In this document: piece after piece, positions 24,035 to 32,663 of the stretch
Layout: each line of letters starts with the position of its first letter
Position numbering within the stretch: position 1 is the stretch's first letter
From: Inquilinus limosus
Lineage (GTDB): Bacteria; Pseudomonadota; Alphaproteobacteria; DSM-16000; Inquilinaceae
DNA: 48,872 bases
Direction: 5' to 3'
Assembly (NCBI RefSeq): GCF_002195995.1
Contig: NZ_NHON01000002.1
Coordinates: forward strand, 7,501-56,372
The notes under the pieces: generated by a model
What the model was told of the DNA's origin: nothing
Databases searched by the model: none
Seen by the model: the letters and a program-made list of their open reading frames with translations, nothing else
Position numbers and translations under genes: made by a program

Positions 24035-24460
24035 ATGGATCCCGCGCATGCCTTGGACGAAGCCGCCCTCCCGGCGTTGCTTGCACGGTTCTACGAGAGG
24101 GTCCGGCGCGATGACGATCTCGGTCCGCTGTTCAACGACGTCGTCCACGACTGGGACGTCCACCTGGAGCGGATCTCGGACTTCTGGTCGTCGGTGATAC
24201 TGGCCAGCGGGCGGTACAAGGGAAACCCAGTCGTCATCCATCTGATGCACGCGCACCGCATCACGTCGGAGATGTTCGAGCGTTGGCTGATGCTCTGGGA
24301 GGAAACCACCTCCGAAATGCTTCCTGACGCGGTCGCCGCAGCGATGCAAGCCAAGGCGCGCCGGATCGCCGACACCCTGAAGGTCGCCCTGCGAATGCGC
24401 GGAGCGCCGCTCACCAATCCAGTCCGGGAGCCATCCCCGTCGGTCGCTCTCCCCGGATAA
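24035..24460 (+). CDS. Group III truncated haemoglobin
   Basis: A 141-residue globin of the trHb3/Ctb type. Supporting features are Phe-Tyr-Glu-Arg-Val-Arg-Arg-Asp near residue 19, Gly-Pro-Leu-Phe-Asn, the group-specific Phe-Trp-Ser-Ser with Gly-Arg-Tyr-Lys-Gly-Asn-Pro, His residues 69-74 that include the likely proximal ligand, and Phe-Glu-Arg-Trp-Leu. In Campylobacter the homologue is induced with an NO-detoxifying globin. A GAGGTGA ribosome-binding site precedes the ATG. It forms an operon with the flavohaemoglobin 30 bp downstream, under the divergent nsrR. Confidence 0.92.
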   Translation: MDPAHALDEAALPALLARFYERVRRDDDLGPLFNDVVHDWDVHLERISDFWSSVILASGRYKGNPVVIHLMHAHRITSEMFERWLMLWEETTSEMLPDAVAAAMQAKARRIADTLKVALRMRGAPLTNPVREPSPSVALPG

Positions 24461-24490
24461 GTCCTCCCAAGTTCGAAAGGAACATCGAGA

Positions 24491-25705
24491 ATGATGAAGC
24501 CGCTCAACGCGGAAACGATCGCGCTCGTCAAAGCGACGGTGCCGGCCCTCGCCGCGCACGGTCCGGTCATCACCAAGACGATGTACCGGCGATTGTTCGT
24601 GCGTGAGGACGTCAGGGCGCTGTTCAATCAGGCGAACCAGGGCGACGGCGGCGCTCAGGTCCACGCACTGGCGGCAGCAATCCTCGCTTATGCGCAGAAC
24701 ATCGAGAACCTCGGCGCGCTCACGCCGGTGGTCGAGCGGATCGCCCACAAGCATGTCGGCTATCACATCCTGCCCGAGCACTACCCCTTCGTCGCCGAAG
24801 CTCTGCTCGGTGCCATCGCCGAGGTCCTCGGCGAGGCCGCGACGCCTGAGATCATCAAGGCCTGGGGCGAGGCCTACTGGTTCCTGGCGGAGATCCTGAA
24901 AGGGCGGGAGGCGGTGATCCGCGAAGAGATCCTGCAGATCGAAGGCGGCTGGAACGGCTGGCGCGAGTTCGTCGTCGCCGACAAGGTCCGCGAAAGCAGC
25001 GTCATCACCTCCTTCATTCTACGCCCTGTCGACGGGAAGCCGGTGCTGCGGCACAGGCCTGGCCAGTACCTCACCTTCCGCTTCGGCCCGGCCGGAGAAC
25101 CGGTGATGAAGCGCAACTATTCGATCTCGTGCGCGCCGAACGGGGATCACTACCGGATCTCGGTCAAGCGGGAGGCCAATGGCAACGGCGGCTCGCGCTT
25201 CCTTCATGACCATGTCGACATCGGAGACGTGCTCGAGGTGACGCCGCCGGCGGGTGAATTCTTCCTGCCCGATGCCCCGCAGCGGCCGGTGGTGCTGCTG
25301 TCCGGCGGCGTCGGCCTCACGCCGATGGTCAGCATGATCGAGACGATCGCTGTGGATCATCCCGGGCTCGACGCGCACTACGTCCACGGAACGATGAGCA
25401 GCGCCACACATGCGATGGATGCTCACGTCAGGTCGCTGGCGCAGCAGCACGGACGGATCACGATCGCGAACTTCTACAGTGACCCTCAGGAGGGCGATGC
25501 GCCGGGCGAAACGCACGACGTTACGGGTTTCATCACGACAGATTGGCTGCGTGCCAACACGCCGCTTCACGCCGCGGACATCTTCCTCTGCGGCCCGAGG
25601 CCTTTCCTGCGGAACCTGGTGGGCGAACTGGCCGGGGCAGGGGTGTCGCCGGATCGTATACATTTCGAGCTCTTTGGGCCGACGGACGAACTGCTCGCGG
25701 CCTGA
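24491..25705 (+). CDS. hmp: Flavohaemoglobin, nitric oxide dioxygenase
   Basis: Converts NO and O2 to nitrate using NAD(P)H. The 404-residue protein has a globin domain (1-140; proximal His88 in Lys-His-Val-Gly-Tyr-His and Tyr98 in Pro-Glu-His-Tyr), an FAD domain (Gly-Gln-Tyr-Leu-Thr-Phe and Arg-Asn-Tyr-Ser-Ile-Ser) and an NAD-binding domain (Ser-Gly-Gly-Val-Gly-Leu-Thr-Pro-Met, with a terminal His-Phe-Glu-Leu-Phe-Gly). Length is normal for the family. AAGGA lies upstream of the double ATG. It is the second gene of the NsrR-controlled operon, and a strong hairpin follows its stop. Confidence 0.96.
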   Translation: MMKPLNAETIALVKATVPALAAHGPVITKTMYRRLFVREDVRALFNQANQGDGGAQVHALAAAILAYAQNIENLGALTPVVERIAHKHVGYHILPEHYPFVAEALLGAIAEVLGEAATPEIIKAWGEAYWFLAEILKGREAVIREEILQIEGGWNGWREFVVADKVRESSVITSFILRPVDGKPVLRHRPGQYLTFRFGPAGEPVMKRNYSISCAPNGDHYRISVKREANGNGGSRFLHDHVDIGDVLEVTPPAGEFFLPDAPQRPVVLLSGGVGLTPMVSMIETIAVDHPGLDAHYVHGTMSSATHAMDAHVRSLAQQHGRITIANFYSDPQEGDAPGETHDVTGFITTDWLRANTPLHAADIFLCGPRPFLRNLVGELAGAGVSPDRIHFELFGPTDELLAA

Positions 25706-25713
25706 CCGATCGG

Positions 25714-25734
25714 GCGGTCCCCAGCGGGGACCGC
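25714..25734 (+). terminator. Hairpin terminator of the NO-detoxification operon
   Basis: A perfect 9-bp stem GCGGTCCCC/GGGGACCGC with a 3-base loop, 8 bp after the hmp stop. No U-run follows, so it may act as a transcript end-protecting hairpin or a weak terminator. Confidence 0.65.
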
Positions 25735-26058
25735 GCCTCACATGGCCGTCTCTGTGGCCCCTGTGCCTTCTACAACACCGCACTCTGCCTGATAGTCTCC
25801 GCGGAGCTTTATCATTCGGAATTGGGGGACGAGCGGAGGTCCGGTTTCAAGACCAGTTGGGCCAAGGCGGATGTCCGCTTCGGGGAGGCCACGAAGCCTC
25901 TCGAACTTACACAAAGGGGCTCGCGGCTGGCAGTCCGGCATAGGTCCGGTTTCGGGGGGCGGACCAAATGGTGGGTTATGGTGCGGGTCGGTCGGGGTAG
26001 GCGAACTACCCCGACCGTCGAGATCGATAAAGTTCGCATGGCGCGTTTCACAGCGCCG
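25735..26058. other. Gene-free stretch with a degenerate repeat
   Basis: Short frames on both strands show no domain. Repeat-family motifs GGATGTCCGCTTCGGGG (25869) and AGGTCCGGTTTCGGGG (25943) lie about 75 bp apart, matching the two-core architecture of the dispersed repeat. Confidence 0.5.
25869..25975 (+). repeat. Dispersed repeat, degenerate copy 4
   Basis: Starts GGATGTCCGCTTCGGGG, has a second GTCCGGTTTCGGGG core and ends near AATGGTGGG. It is shorter than the reference copy and assigned on landmark order only. Confidence 0.4.
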
Positions 26059-26378
26059 TCACAGGTCGAGTTGCTCGGAGATGCTCAGGGCGTCGTCAAC
26101 CTCGATGCCGAGATAACGGACGGTGCTTTCGAGCTTTCTGTGATCGAGCAGGAGTTGAACCGCTCTTAGATTGCCGGTCTTGCGGGAGATCTGGGCCGCC
26201 TTGGTGCGTCGCATCGAATGTGTCCCGTAGGATGGGCTGTCAAGGCCAGCCTCAGCCACCCAGCCGTGGAAAGGCGAGCGTACTGGCGTGTCGAGAGATG
26301 GGCCTGGCTCCGGACGCGGCTGGGAAACAGGAAGCCGATCGGCCCCAATTTCGGGGCGCCCGTTGCGGTGTCGAACAG
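26059..26378 (-). pseudogene. Tyrosine recombinase/integrase, C-terminal fragment with frameshift
   Basis: The last 66 codons give Thr-His-Ser-Met-Arg-Arg (the His-x-x-Arg box), Leu-Leu-Asp-His-Arg-Lys and Thr-Val-Arg-Tyr-Leu-Gly with the nucleophile Tyr. Another frame just upstream reads Phe-Asp-Thr-Ala-Thr-Gly ... Leu-Phe-Pro-Ser-Arg-Val-Arg and Leu-Ser-Thr-Arg-Gln-Tyr-Ala-Arg, the preceding part of the same domain. The shift is near 26270. Everything N-terminal of about 26378 is missing. It is debris of an integrative element. Confidence 0.8.
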
Positions 26379-26432
26379 ACAGCGCAGTGCAACGTCACAC
26401 CAGCATCGGCAAGGACACGTCACCGACTTCTC

Positions 26433-26666
26433 GAACGGGGACGAGATGGACTGTCGGCGATCGACGCCGACGGCAATGCCAACAACGGTGACACCGCCTT
26501 CACCTTCGGAACACGCGCCTTCGCCGGCCATACGAGAGAGCTTCGGGTGGCGACCTCCGGCTCGATCCAGGTGGTCTATGTCGACGCCGGTGGTGGCGAG
26601 GCGCCCGACTTCGCCCTCAACGTTAGCTCCGACAATGTGCTGACGGCCGGCGACCTCGCGCTGTAG
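26433..26666 (+). pseudogene. Serralysin/RTX protein C-terminal domain fragment
   Basis: The open frame ends with Ser-Ala-Ile-Asp-Ala-Asp-Gly, Thr-Ala-Phe-Thr-Phe-Gly, Gly-His-Thr-Arg-Glu-Leu-Arg, Asp-Phe-Ala-Leu-Asn-Val and Leu-Thr-Ala-Gly-Asp-Leu-Ala-Leu before the stop. This is the pattern of the M10 peptidase C-terminal domain that follows RTX repeats in secreted proteins. The repeats and catalytic part are missing; the upstream sequence is the integrase fragment on the other strand. About 75 codons survive. Confidence 0.65.
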
Positions 26667-26911
26667 CCGTGGCGGCCCTGGCGCCATCCGCGTCCGGGCA
26701 AACATGCGAAAGGCCCGCTCGGCCCTCACTTCGGTTGCCCTCCGGACATTGCGACCGGCGTTGCAGCCTTGTTCGATCTTCCTATCCGGTTATGCGAGGC
26801 TTGTGATAAATCCTGCTTATTGATCCCTGCCCGGGCCAACCGGGCGCATTCGAAGCCCGGCCGCTCCCAACAGACACCGGCGGCGCCGACCAGCGAAGCG
26901 GGAGGACGATC

Positions 26912-27460
26912 GTGACCCAGATCCTCAACGGCACCGCCGGCAACGAGATTCTGACCGGGACCGATCCGGGCAACCCGGCCAACCCGGACGGCATCGACAT
27001 CATCAATGGCCTCGCCGGCAACGACACGCTTCGCGGCCTCGGCGGGAACGATATCATCGAGGGCGGCGCCGGCGCCGACGCCATGGATGGCGGCGCCGGC
27101 ATCGACACGCTCACCTACGCCAACGCCACCTCGGGTGTCTTGGTGGCCCTGAACGGCGGCGCCGCAGGGGGCGAGGCCCAGGGCGACACCATGAGCGGCT
27201 TCGAGAACCTGATCGGCAGCGCCTTCGACGACGCGGTCACCGGCGACAGCGGCCACAACGTGATCAGCGGCGGCGGCGGCAAGGACAACATCGAGATCAG
27301 CGGCGGCGGCGACACGCTGGACGGCGGCGCCGGCAGCTTGGACTCCATCGACGGCCGCTCATGGACCTCGGGCCTCACCCCCTGGGGCGCCGCCGCAGCG
27401 TCCGCCTATGGCGCGATTGAGCCAGGCAGCGCTGGCAGCGAAGGGTCGAAAGATGCCTGA
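26912..27460 (+). CDS. Short RTX calcium-binding repeat protein, probably truncated
   Basis: A GTG start behind GGGAGG opens a 182-residue frame with hemolysin-type glycine/aspartate nonapeptides: Gly-Leu-Ala-Gly-Asn-Asp-Thr-Leu, Gly-Gly-Asn-Asp-Ile-Ile, Gly-Gly-Ala-Gly-Ala-Asp and Gly-Gly-Ala-Gly-Ile-Asp. The usual linker Thr-Leu-Thr-Tyr-Ala-Asn and Gly-Phe-Glu-Asn-Leu-Ile-Gly-Ser follow, then more repeats. Such repeats bind Ca2+ outside the cell after type I secretion. After about residue 155 the pattern is lost and no C-terminal secretion signal or catalytic domain is seen, so this is likely the N-terminal remnant of a larger protein. Confidence 0.7.
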   Translation: MTQILNGTAGNEILTGTDPGNPANPDGIDIINGLAGNDTLRGLGGNDIIEGGAGADAMDGGAGIDTLTYANATSGVLVALNGGAAGGEAQGDTMSGFENLIGSAFDDAVTGDSGHNVISGGGGKDNIEISGGGDTLDGGAGSLDSIDGRSWTSGLTPWGAAAASAYGAIEPGSAGSEGSKDA

Positions 27461-27523
27461 GACGGTGCCACCCGCCGATCTCGCAACAGCGGTCAACCGA
27501 GAAGTCTTCGTTCGGGGCTGGCT

Positions 27524-28540
27524 TCACTCGACCGAGAGGACGATCTTGCCTTGGATATGACCCTTCGCGGCCCGTTCATGAGACTGACGCGCTTCGGAGA
27601 GGAGGAAGGTGCTGTCGATGACGACCCGGATGGTTCCATCATCCAGCAAGCGCCCGATATCCTCCAGCTGCGCGCCGTTCGAGCGGACCTGAGTCGTCGA
27701 AGCTGTGACTCCCAGCATCTCAGCCTCCTCCGCACCCGAGAAGCCCAGGGGGAAGATCGGAAACAGGGCACCGCCGCGCTTCAAGCTTCGCAGAAAACGA
27801 CTGGAGTTTGGGCCGCCGACCGCGTCGACGACGAGGTCAGCGTCGCGGACCACGTCCTCGGGAGCGCTCCTGGTATAGTCGATGAATTCGTCGGCACCTA
27901 ACTCGCGCATAAGTTTCTCATGCGTGCCCGAGGCCACGGCGACGACGTGTGCACCCCTCCATTTCGCCAGTTGCACCGCGAGGTGCCCTACGCCGCCAGC
28001 CGCCCCATTCACGAGGATGGTCTTGCCCTCGAGCGGCACTGGCACATGGAGGCTCGGCTGTAGCGGGTTCGGTTCGTCGTGCCCCAGCTCAATCATGAAC
28101 TGCCATGCGGTCAGCAACGACATCGGGGCTCCGGCGGCGTGCACGTGATCGATGCCCGCGGGCTTGCGTGCAAGATCTGACGCCGGCACGCTGACGTACT
28201 CGGCATAGCCCCTGCTGTCTCCCGCAAGCCCGCTGGGGAAGCGCACCATGGAATAGACTTCGTCGCCGACTGTGAACTGGTCGACGTCCGCGGCCACGGC
28301 TTCGACCACGCCCGAGATGTCTGTTCCAGGTATAGCAGGGAACGACACCGGCGGTTGCCACTCCGAAGGCAGCATTTTGTAGCCCTCTCGCAGATACCAG
28401 TCGGGCGGATTAAGGCCGACCGCGTGAACACGGACGAGAACCTCACCGGCCGCTGGGTCGGGCCTCGGCGCGTCCTCGTACCGCAGCACCTCAGGACCGC
28501 CGAATACATGAAATCGGACTGCCTTCATCATATTGCCCAC
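27524..28540 (-). CDS. Zinc-independent medium-chain dehydrogenase, quinone-oxidoreductase-like
   Basis: A 338-residue NADPH-dependent MDR protein: Phe-Gly-Gly-Pro-Glu-Val-Leu-Arg at the N-terminus, Val-Gly-Leu-Asn-Pro-Pro-Asp near the substrate pocket, Gly-Thr-Asp-Ile-Ser-Gly-Val-Val, and the nucleotide site Asn-Gly-Ala-Ala-Gly-Gly-Val-Gly. The zinc-binding Cys cluster is absent, as in quinone or enone reductases. A GTG at 28540 has GGAGG five bases upstream and is chosen over ATGs at 28531/28528 and the long frame to 28645. It is divergent from a LysR gene, suggesting inducible defence against quinones or unsaturated carbonyls. Confidence 0.88.
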   Translation of the reverse strand: MGNMMKAVRFHVFGGPEVLRYEDAPRPDPAAGEVLVRVHAVGLNPPDWYLREGYKMLPSEWQPPVSFPAIPGTDISGVVEAVAADVDQFTVGDEVYSMVRFPSGLAGDSRGYAEYVSVPASDLARKPAGIDHVHAAGAPMSLLTAWQFMIELGHDEPNPLQPSLHVPVPLEGKTILVNGAAGGVGHLAVQLAKWRGAHVVAVASGTHEKLMRELGADEFIDYTRSAPEDVVRDADLVVDAVGGPNSSRFLRSLKRGGALFPIFPLGFSGAEEAEMLGVTASTTQVRSNGAQLEDIGRLLDDGTIRVVIDSTFLLSEARQSHERAAKGHIQGKIVLSVE

Positions 28541-28633
28541 TAAAACCTCCGGGGAACGCATCGTCGTCTGTGCGTCAATGTATTCAGTCGTTTGGACGTT
28601 GATAATCAGGCAGAAATTCGCTTCTATAATGCC

Positions 28634-29566
28634 ATGAAGGAACAAGTGGCATTCGAGAGGCTGACCGGCTTGATCGCCTTCGCGCGCGCCGGATCGATGG
28701 GGAGCTATAGCGCTGCTGCCCGCTCGTTATCGATCTCGCCTTCGGCTGTCAGCAAGAGCGTGCAGCGGCTTGAGCAGCGACTGGGCATATTGCTCTTCAC
28801 CCGCACGACGCGTTCGCTGACGCTCACGCCAGAGGGCCGTGAGCTGCATGACCGTGCGCTCAAACTGCTGCGCGATGTGGAAGAGATCGAACAGGCGGCG
28901 CTGACGGCGCGCGCTGAGCCGTCGGGCACCTTGCGGATTGCGGCGTCGTTGCCAATCGGGATGCATGTGATCGCGCCCGCGCTGCCGAATTTTCGCAAGC
29001 TCTACCCGAAGGTGACGATCGATCTACGGCTGAGCGACCAAATCATCGACATCGTCGAGCAAGGAATCGATATCGCGGTGCGGATCGGCGACCTGGCGGA
29101 CTCGCGGCTTTTGTTGCGCCGGCTCGCACCACATCGCCTCTGTGCGTTCGCATCGCCAGCCTATCTGGCCGCGCGGGGTATCCCGATGCACCCCGATGAA
29201 CTAGAGGGGCACGACACGGTCAACCTCCGCTACCAGAGCACGGGCCAGGTATTTCGCTGGCCTTTTCGGATCGGCGAGCGAGTGGTCGAGATCGTGCCGC
29301 CGTCCGGCGTGATCGTGGACGCGAGCGATGCGGTAGTCGCGACGCTCGCGGCCGGCGGCGGCATTGGTATCAGCGCGGGCTTCATCGCATCCCCCTATGT
29401 GGCGCGCGGGGAGCTGGTGCCGGTACTGTCCGAGTTCGCCGTTGAGCGGCACAACATCACTGCGCTCTGGCCGGAAAGCCGCCGCACCAACCCCGCCGTC
29501 CGCGCATTTCTGGCTCGTTTACAGGAGATCTTCCAAGAGCGGATGAGCGCTGCGGATGGATCGTAG
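28634..29566 (+). CDS. LysR-family regulator (CrgA-like)
   Basis: A 310-residue regulator with helix-turn-helix residues 20-70 (Ser-Tyr-Ser-Ala-Ala-Ala-Arg-Ser-Leu and [12 protein letters not shown]) and an effector domain with Ile-Asp-Ile-Ala-Val-Arg-Ile-Gly, the hallmark of the branch that often sits beside quinone-responsive oxidoreductases. The ATG at 28634 is taken over an in-frame TTG at 28592. It is divergent from the MDR gene at 27524, its probable target, with 93 bp between starts. Confidence 0.9.
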   Translation: MKEQVAFERLTGLIAFARAGSMGSYSAAARSLSISPSAVSKSVQRLEQRLGILLFTRTTRSLTLTPEGRELHDRALKLLRDVEEIEQAALTARAEPSGTLRIAASLPIGMHVIAPALPNFRKLYPKVTIDLRLSDQIIDIVEQGIDIAVRIGDLADSRLLLRRLAPHRLCAFASPAYLAARGIPMHPDELEGHDTVNLRYQSTGQVFRWPFRIGERVVEIVPPSGVIVDASDAVVATLAAGGGIGISAGFIASPYVARGELVPVLSEFAVERHNITALWPESRRTNPAVRAFLARLQEIFQERMSAADGS

Positions 29567-29643
29567 GTCTGATCGCGCGCACCCCTACCGGGCGCTCGGC
29601 TGGCTAGCGAATAGTCGCAGGTCAAGGCCGTGTCGGGCATTTC

Positions 29644-30630
29644 TCACTGGTAGTTCGTCACGTCATGAGTAGGATCGGGCATCGGCTCCCGCCCGAGTGA
29701 TCCTGCTCGCGCTCCTGGCCCTGCTCTGGTGGTGCCAACCGCTCCACGCGCCTCGCCGACAAGCCAGTCAACGAAGCCGCCGACCAAGCTTCCGGCATCG
29801 GCGTGCCGTGGCGTGACCGCGACATAACCGGTTCGGGAGACCCGGATGTCCGGCAGCGGCGTCATCAGTCTTCCATTCGCAACATCGACCTCCAGCATCG
29901 GCAGCGGACCGATGCCAATACCGAGCCCGTCTTCCACCGCTTGGCGCGCCACGTGGAAGTGATCGAAAATCTGGCGAGGGAGTCCTGCGAGATGTTGGAG
30001 TCCTGCTGCTTCGAGCCAGTCCGTCCAATCGCCACCGCGCGTCTCGGCCGCAAAGAGCGTGTGTCCCTCGATGTCGGCCGGCTTCAGAATCGGGCGCTCC
30101 GCGAACAGGGCCGGGCTCATGATCAGCGTGTCGATATCCTCCAGCACCGGGACGACGCGATGCTGAGGCCATGCATCCTCCCGGGCAGCACCGCGGCGGA
30201 TCGCGACGTCGACGCCGCCGCGTAAGTCGTCGAGCACGCATGAGACTGTCGTCACCGCGACTTCGACATGCGGATGATCCGCGTGATAACGGTTGAGCCG
30301 TGGGATCAGCCAGCGCATCGCGAAGCTAGTCGGTGCGCTCACCCGCAGGATGCGGCGAGCGCCGGGCCGGCCGCAAGCCTCTGCCGCGAGCGCCAAGCGA
30401 TCGAACGAAAGACCGACCTCAGCGGCGAAGATTTTCGCCATCGGCGTCGCGACCATCCGGCGGCCTTCTCTCGTGAAGAGCCGCTGCCCTAGCCAGCCTT
30501 CGAGCGCCGAGATCTGTCGGCTGACCGCGCCATGGGTGAGGCCGAGCTCGGCTCCGGCGTCGGCATAGCTGCCCGTCCGGGCAGCGACCTCGAAGATACG
30601 CAAGGCGTTCAAGGGAGGGAGACGGCGCAT
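29644..30630 (-). CDS. LysR-family regulator (GcvA-like)
   Basis: A 328-residue regulator. It starts Met-Arg-Arg-Leu-Pro-Pro-Leu-Asn-Ala-Leu-Arg-Ile-Phe-Glu-Val-Ala, the typical GcvA/AmpR-like N-terminus, with Leu-Thr-His-Gly-Ala-Val-Ser-Arg-Gln-Ile in the recognition helix. The effector domain contains Val-Asp-Val-Ala-Ile-Arg-Arg-Gly. The ATG at 30630 is preferred to a frame reaching 30651. It is divergent from the MFS gene at 30733, with 102 bp between them, and likely controls it. Confidence 0.9.
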   Translation of the reverse strand: MRRLPPLNALRIFEVAARTGSYADAGAELGLTHGAVSRQISALEGWLGQRLFTREGRRMVATPMAKIFAAEVGLSFDRLALAAEACGRPGARRILRVSAPTSFAMRWLIPRLNRYHADHPHVEVAVTTVSCVLDDLRGGVDVAIRRGAAREDAWPQHRVVPVLEDIDTLIMSPALFAERPILKPADIEGHTLFAAETRGGDWTDWLEAAGLQHLAGLPRQIFDHFHVARQAVEDGLGIGIGPLPMLEVDVANGRLMTPLPDIRVSRTGYVAVTPRHADAGSLVGGFVDWLVGEARGAVGTTRAGPGARAGSLGREPMPDPTHDVTNYQ

Positions 30631-30732
30631 ATGAACCCGTGAGAAAAACAAACGATACTCGTGACCATTGAGAGGCTAGTCGATAAAAACTCACGCGTAT
30701 AGCTTTCGGTGGTTAACGAGGCCAACCGGACG

Positions 30733-31806
30733 ATGCAGACCGCGCATTCTGAAGACCCGTCGAAGGTGATTGAGAGAAGCGCACGAACGCTGCAAAAGCG
30801 CAGTCTGGTTGGGGCAAGTCTCGCCCACGCGCTCCATGACGGCTACACCGACGCTCTTTATGCCTTCCTGCCCATATGGCAGGCGCAGTTCGGTCTTGGC
30901 TACGCGGCGCTGGCAGTCGTTCGCGCCCTCTATTACGGCACGATGGGAGGCTTCCAGATCCTGGCGGACCGTGCCCTTCGCGCTGTGTCGCCGCGCGCGG
31001 CGCTGGTCCTATCGACCATCCTCGCCGCATCGGGCTTGGCGATCATGGCACTGCCATTCGGCTTCGCCGGTCTTTGCGTCGGCCTCGTTGTCGCCGGCAT
31101 CGGCTCGAGCATCCAGCACCCACGCGGCCCGATGCTCGTCACAGACAGCTATGGAAGGGCTGCGCGCGGACCGCTTGGCATCTACAATTTCGCGCGCGAC
31201 CTGGGAAAGGCCGCGTTGCCGGCGCTCGTCGCGGCGCCGCTGCCGATTTTCGCCTGGCGACCGCTTCTCGGCATGATCGGCGCGCTGGATACCGCAACCC
31301 GCATGGGCTACCTGCTGTTTCTGCCCTTCCTCATCCATGGACAGGGCGGTGGCTCGCCAATGGTTGGAATAGCACTCGCCCTGCTGTTCGTCGGTGGCGC
31401 ACTCGGGAAGGCGACGTGCGGTTGGCTCGGCGAGCGTCTGGGTGTCGTTAGCAGCGTCATGGTGACCGAGGCCGCGACAGCCCTGCTGATTGTAGCGACG
31501 CTGTTCACGCTACTGATGCCAACGTTCATCCTGTTGCTGGTGCTCGGCATCATGCTCAATGGGACCTCTTCGGTGCTCTACGGCACCGTGCCGGAGCTGT
31601 CAGATGGCGATACCGGCCGGGTCTTCGCAACCTTCTATACGAGCGTGATCGGATCAGGTGGGATCGCGCCGATCCTCTATGGTCTGATCGCCGATCACAG
31701 CACTCGAACGATCGGCATGCTGGCCTCGGCGGCGACCGCCGCCCTAATCATTCCGCTCGTGCCGACGCCGCGTCCCCATCTGCGCGTCTCAACCGCGGGC
31801 TCGTGA
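30733..31806 (+). CDS. MFS transporter, fosmidomycin-resistance (Fsr)-like, shortened
   Basis: A 357-residue membrane transporter. The N-terminal motif His-Ala-Leu-His-Asp-Gly-Tyr-Thr-Asp near residue 32, Phe-Leu-Pro-Ile-Trp, and Gly-Ser-Ser-Ile-Gln-His-Pro-Arg-Gly match Fsr-type exporters; Gly-Lys-Ala-Thr-Cys-Gly-Trp-Leu-Gly-Glu-Arg matches the second half. Family members usually have about 400 residues. Here transmembrane helix 6 runs almost directly into helix 7 (Gly-Ala-Leu-Asp-Thr-Ala-Thr-Arg-Met), so about 35 residues of the central loop are missing, an apparent in-frame deletion. Function may be impaired. The ATG at 30733 is preferred over a GTG at 30709. Confidence 0.8.
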   Translation: MQTAHSEDPSKVIERSARTLQKRSLVGASLAHALHDGYTDALYAFLPIWQAQFGLGYAALAVVRALYYGTMGGFQILADRALRAVSPRAALVLSTILAASGLAIMALPFGFAGLCVGLVVAGIGSSIQHPRGPMLVTDSYGRAARGPLGIYNFARDLGKAALPALVAAPLPIFAWRPLLGMIGALDTATRMGYLLFLPFLIHGQGGGSPMVGIALALLFVGGALGKATCGWLGERLGVVSSVMVTEAATALLIVATLFTLLMPTFILLLVLGIMLNGTSSVLYGTVPELSDGDTGRVFATFYTSVIGSGGIAPILYGLIADHSTRTIGMLASAATAALIIPLVPTPRPHLRVSTAGS

Positions 31807-31901
31807 CCTTCACCTGGACCGGCAAAGGCCGCCACGTGCAACCCGCATTCAGTCGGTCCCTGCCTGATCGAAATCTCACGACCACGTGAAAGGTTCGCCC
31901 G

Positions 31902-32663
31902 ATGGATACCGTCTCTCAAACTCCGCTGATTCTAATAACGGGTGGAAGTCGTGGCGTAGGCGCAGCAACCGCTCGGCTTGCAGCGGCTCAAGGCTATGAT
32001 GTCGCAATCAGCTTTGCCTCTAATGAGTCTGCGGCCCGTGCGGTGGCAGACGTTGTGAAAGCGACCGGGCGCCGGGCTCTGGCCGTGCGTGCCGACAGCG
32101 CCGATCCAAAACAGGTCGCTCAACTCTTCGCCGAGATCGATCGGGAGTTTGGCCGGATTGATGTACTGGTGAACAACGCCGCGATCATCGCAAAGCAATC
32201 CCGGATAGAGGATCTCGAGTTCGAGCGGATGCAGCGCATTTTCGCGATCAACGCGATCGGTCCCATCCTTTGTGCACAGCAGGCGGTCAAGCGGATGTCG
32301 CATCGTCACAACGGGCGGGGCGGTGTCCTGATCAATATTTCGTCGGCATCGGCCCGGCTCGGCAGTCCGAATGAATATGTAGACTACGCCGCGTCGAAGG
32401 GTGCTCTCGAAACATTTACGACCGGATTGGCGAAAGAGGTTGCGCGGGACGGAATACGAGTTTGCTGCATTCGCCCCGGGCACATCTACACCGAAATGCA
32501 TGCCAGTGGCGGAGAGCCGGGACGGGTGGACCGCGTCAAAGATTCGATCCCGATGGGAAGGGGTGGTCACCCTGAAGAGGTTGCAAGGGCGGTCCTGTGG
32601 CTGGCAAGCGCCGAGGCGTCCTTCATCACCGGCACGTTCCTGGATGTCACCGGCGGAAAGTGA
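31902..32663 (+). CDS. SDR-family NAD(P)-dependent oxidoreductase
   Basis: A 253-residue short-chain dehydrogenase, complete. The cofactor motif is Thr-Gly-Gly-Ser-Arg-Gly-Val-Gly (13-20), with Asn-Asn-Ala-Ala in the central strand, the catalytic Ser in Ile-Ser-Ser-Ala-Ser-Ala and Tyr-Ala-Ala-Ser-Lys. The C-terminus is Phe-Leu-Asp-Val-Thr-Gly-Gly. It resembles glucose-dehydrogenase/FabG-like members that use NADP. It stands alone on the plus strand after the MFS gene, 95 bp away. The substrate cannot be read from the sequence. Confidence 0.9.
   Translation: MDTVSQTPLILITGGSRGVGAATARLAAAQGYDVAISFASNESAARAVADVVKATGRRALAVRADSADPKQVAQLFAEIDREFGRIDVLVNNAAIIAKQSRIEDLEFERMQRIFAINAIGPILCAQQAVKRMSHRHNGRGGVLINISSASARLGSPNEYVDYAASKGALETFTTGLAKEVARDGIRVCCIRPGHIYTEMHASGGEPGRVDRVKDSIPMGRGGHPEEVARAVLWLASAEASFITGTFLDVTGGK

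Noticed and set aside
28599-28630. TTGATA and TATAAT as promoter of the LysR gene at 28634
   Set aside because: Spacing is 20 bp and the -10 box ends 3 bp before the ATG, placing the transcript start inside the coding region.
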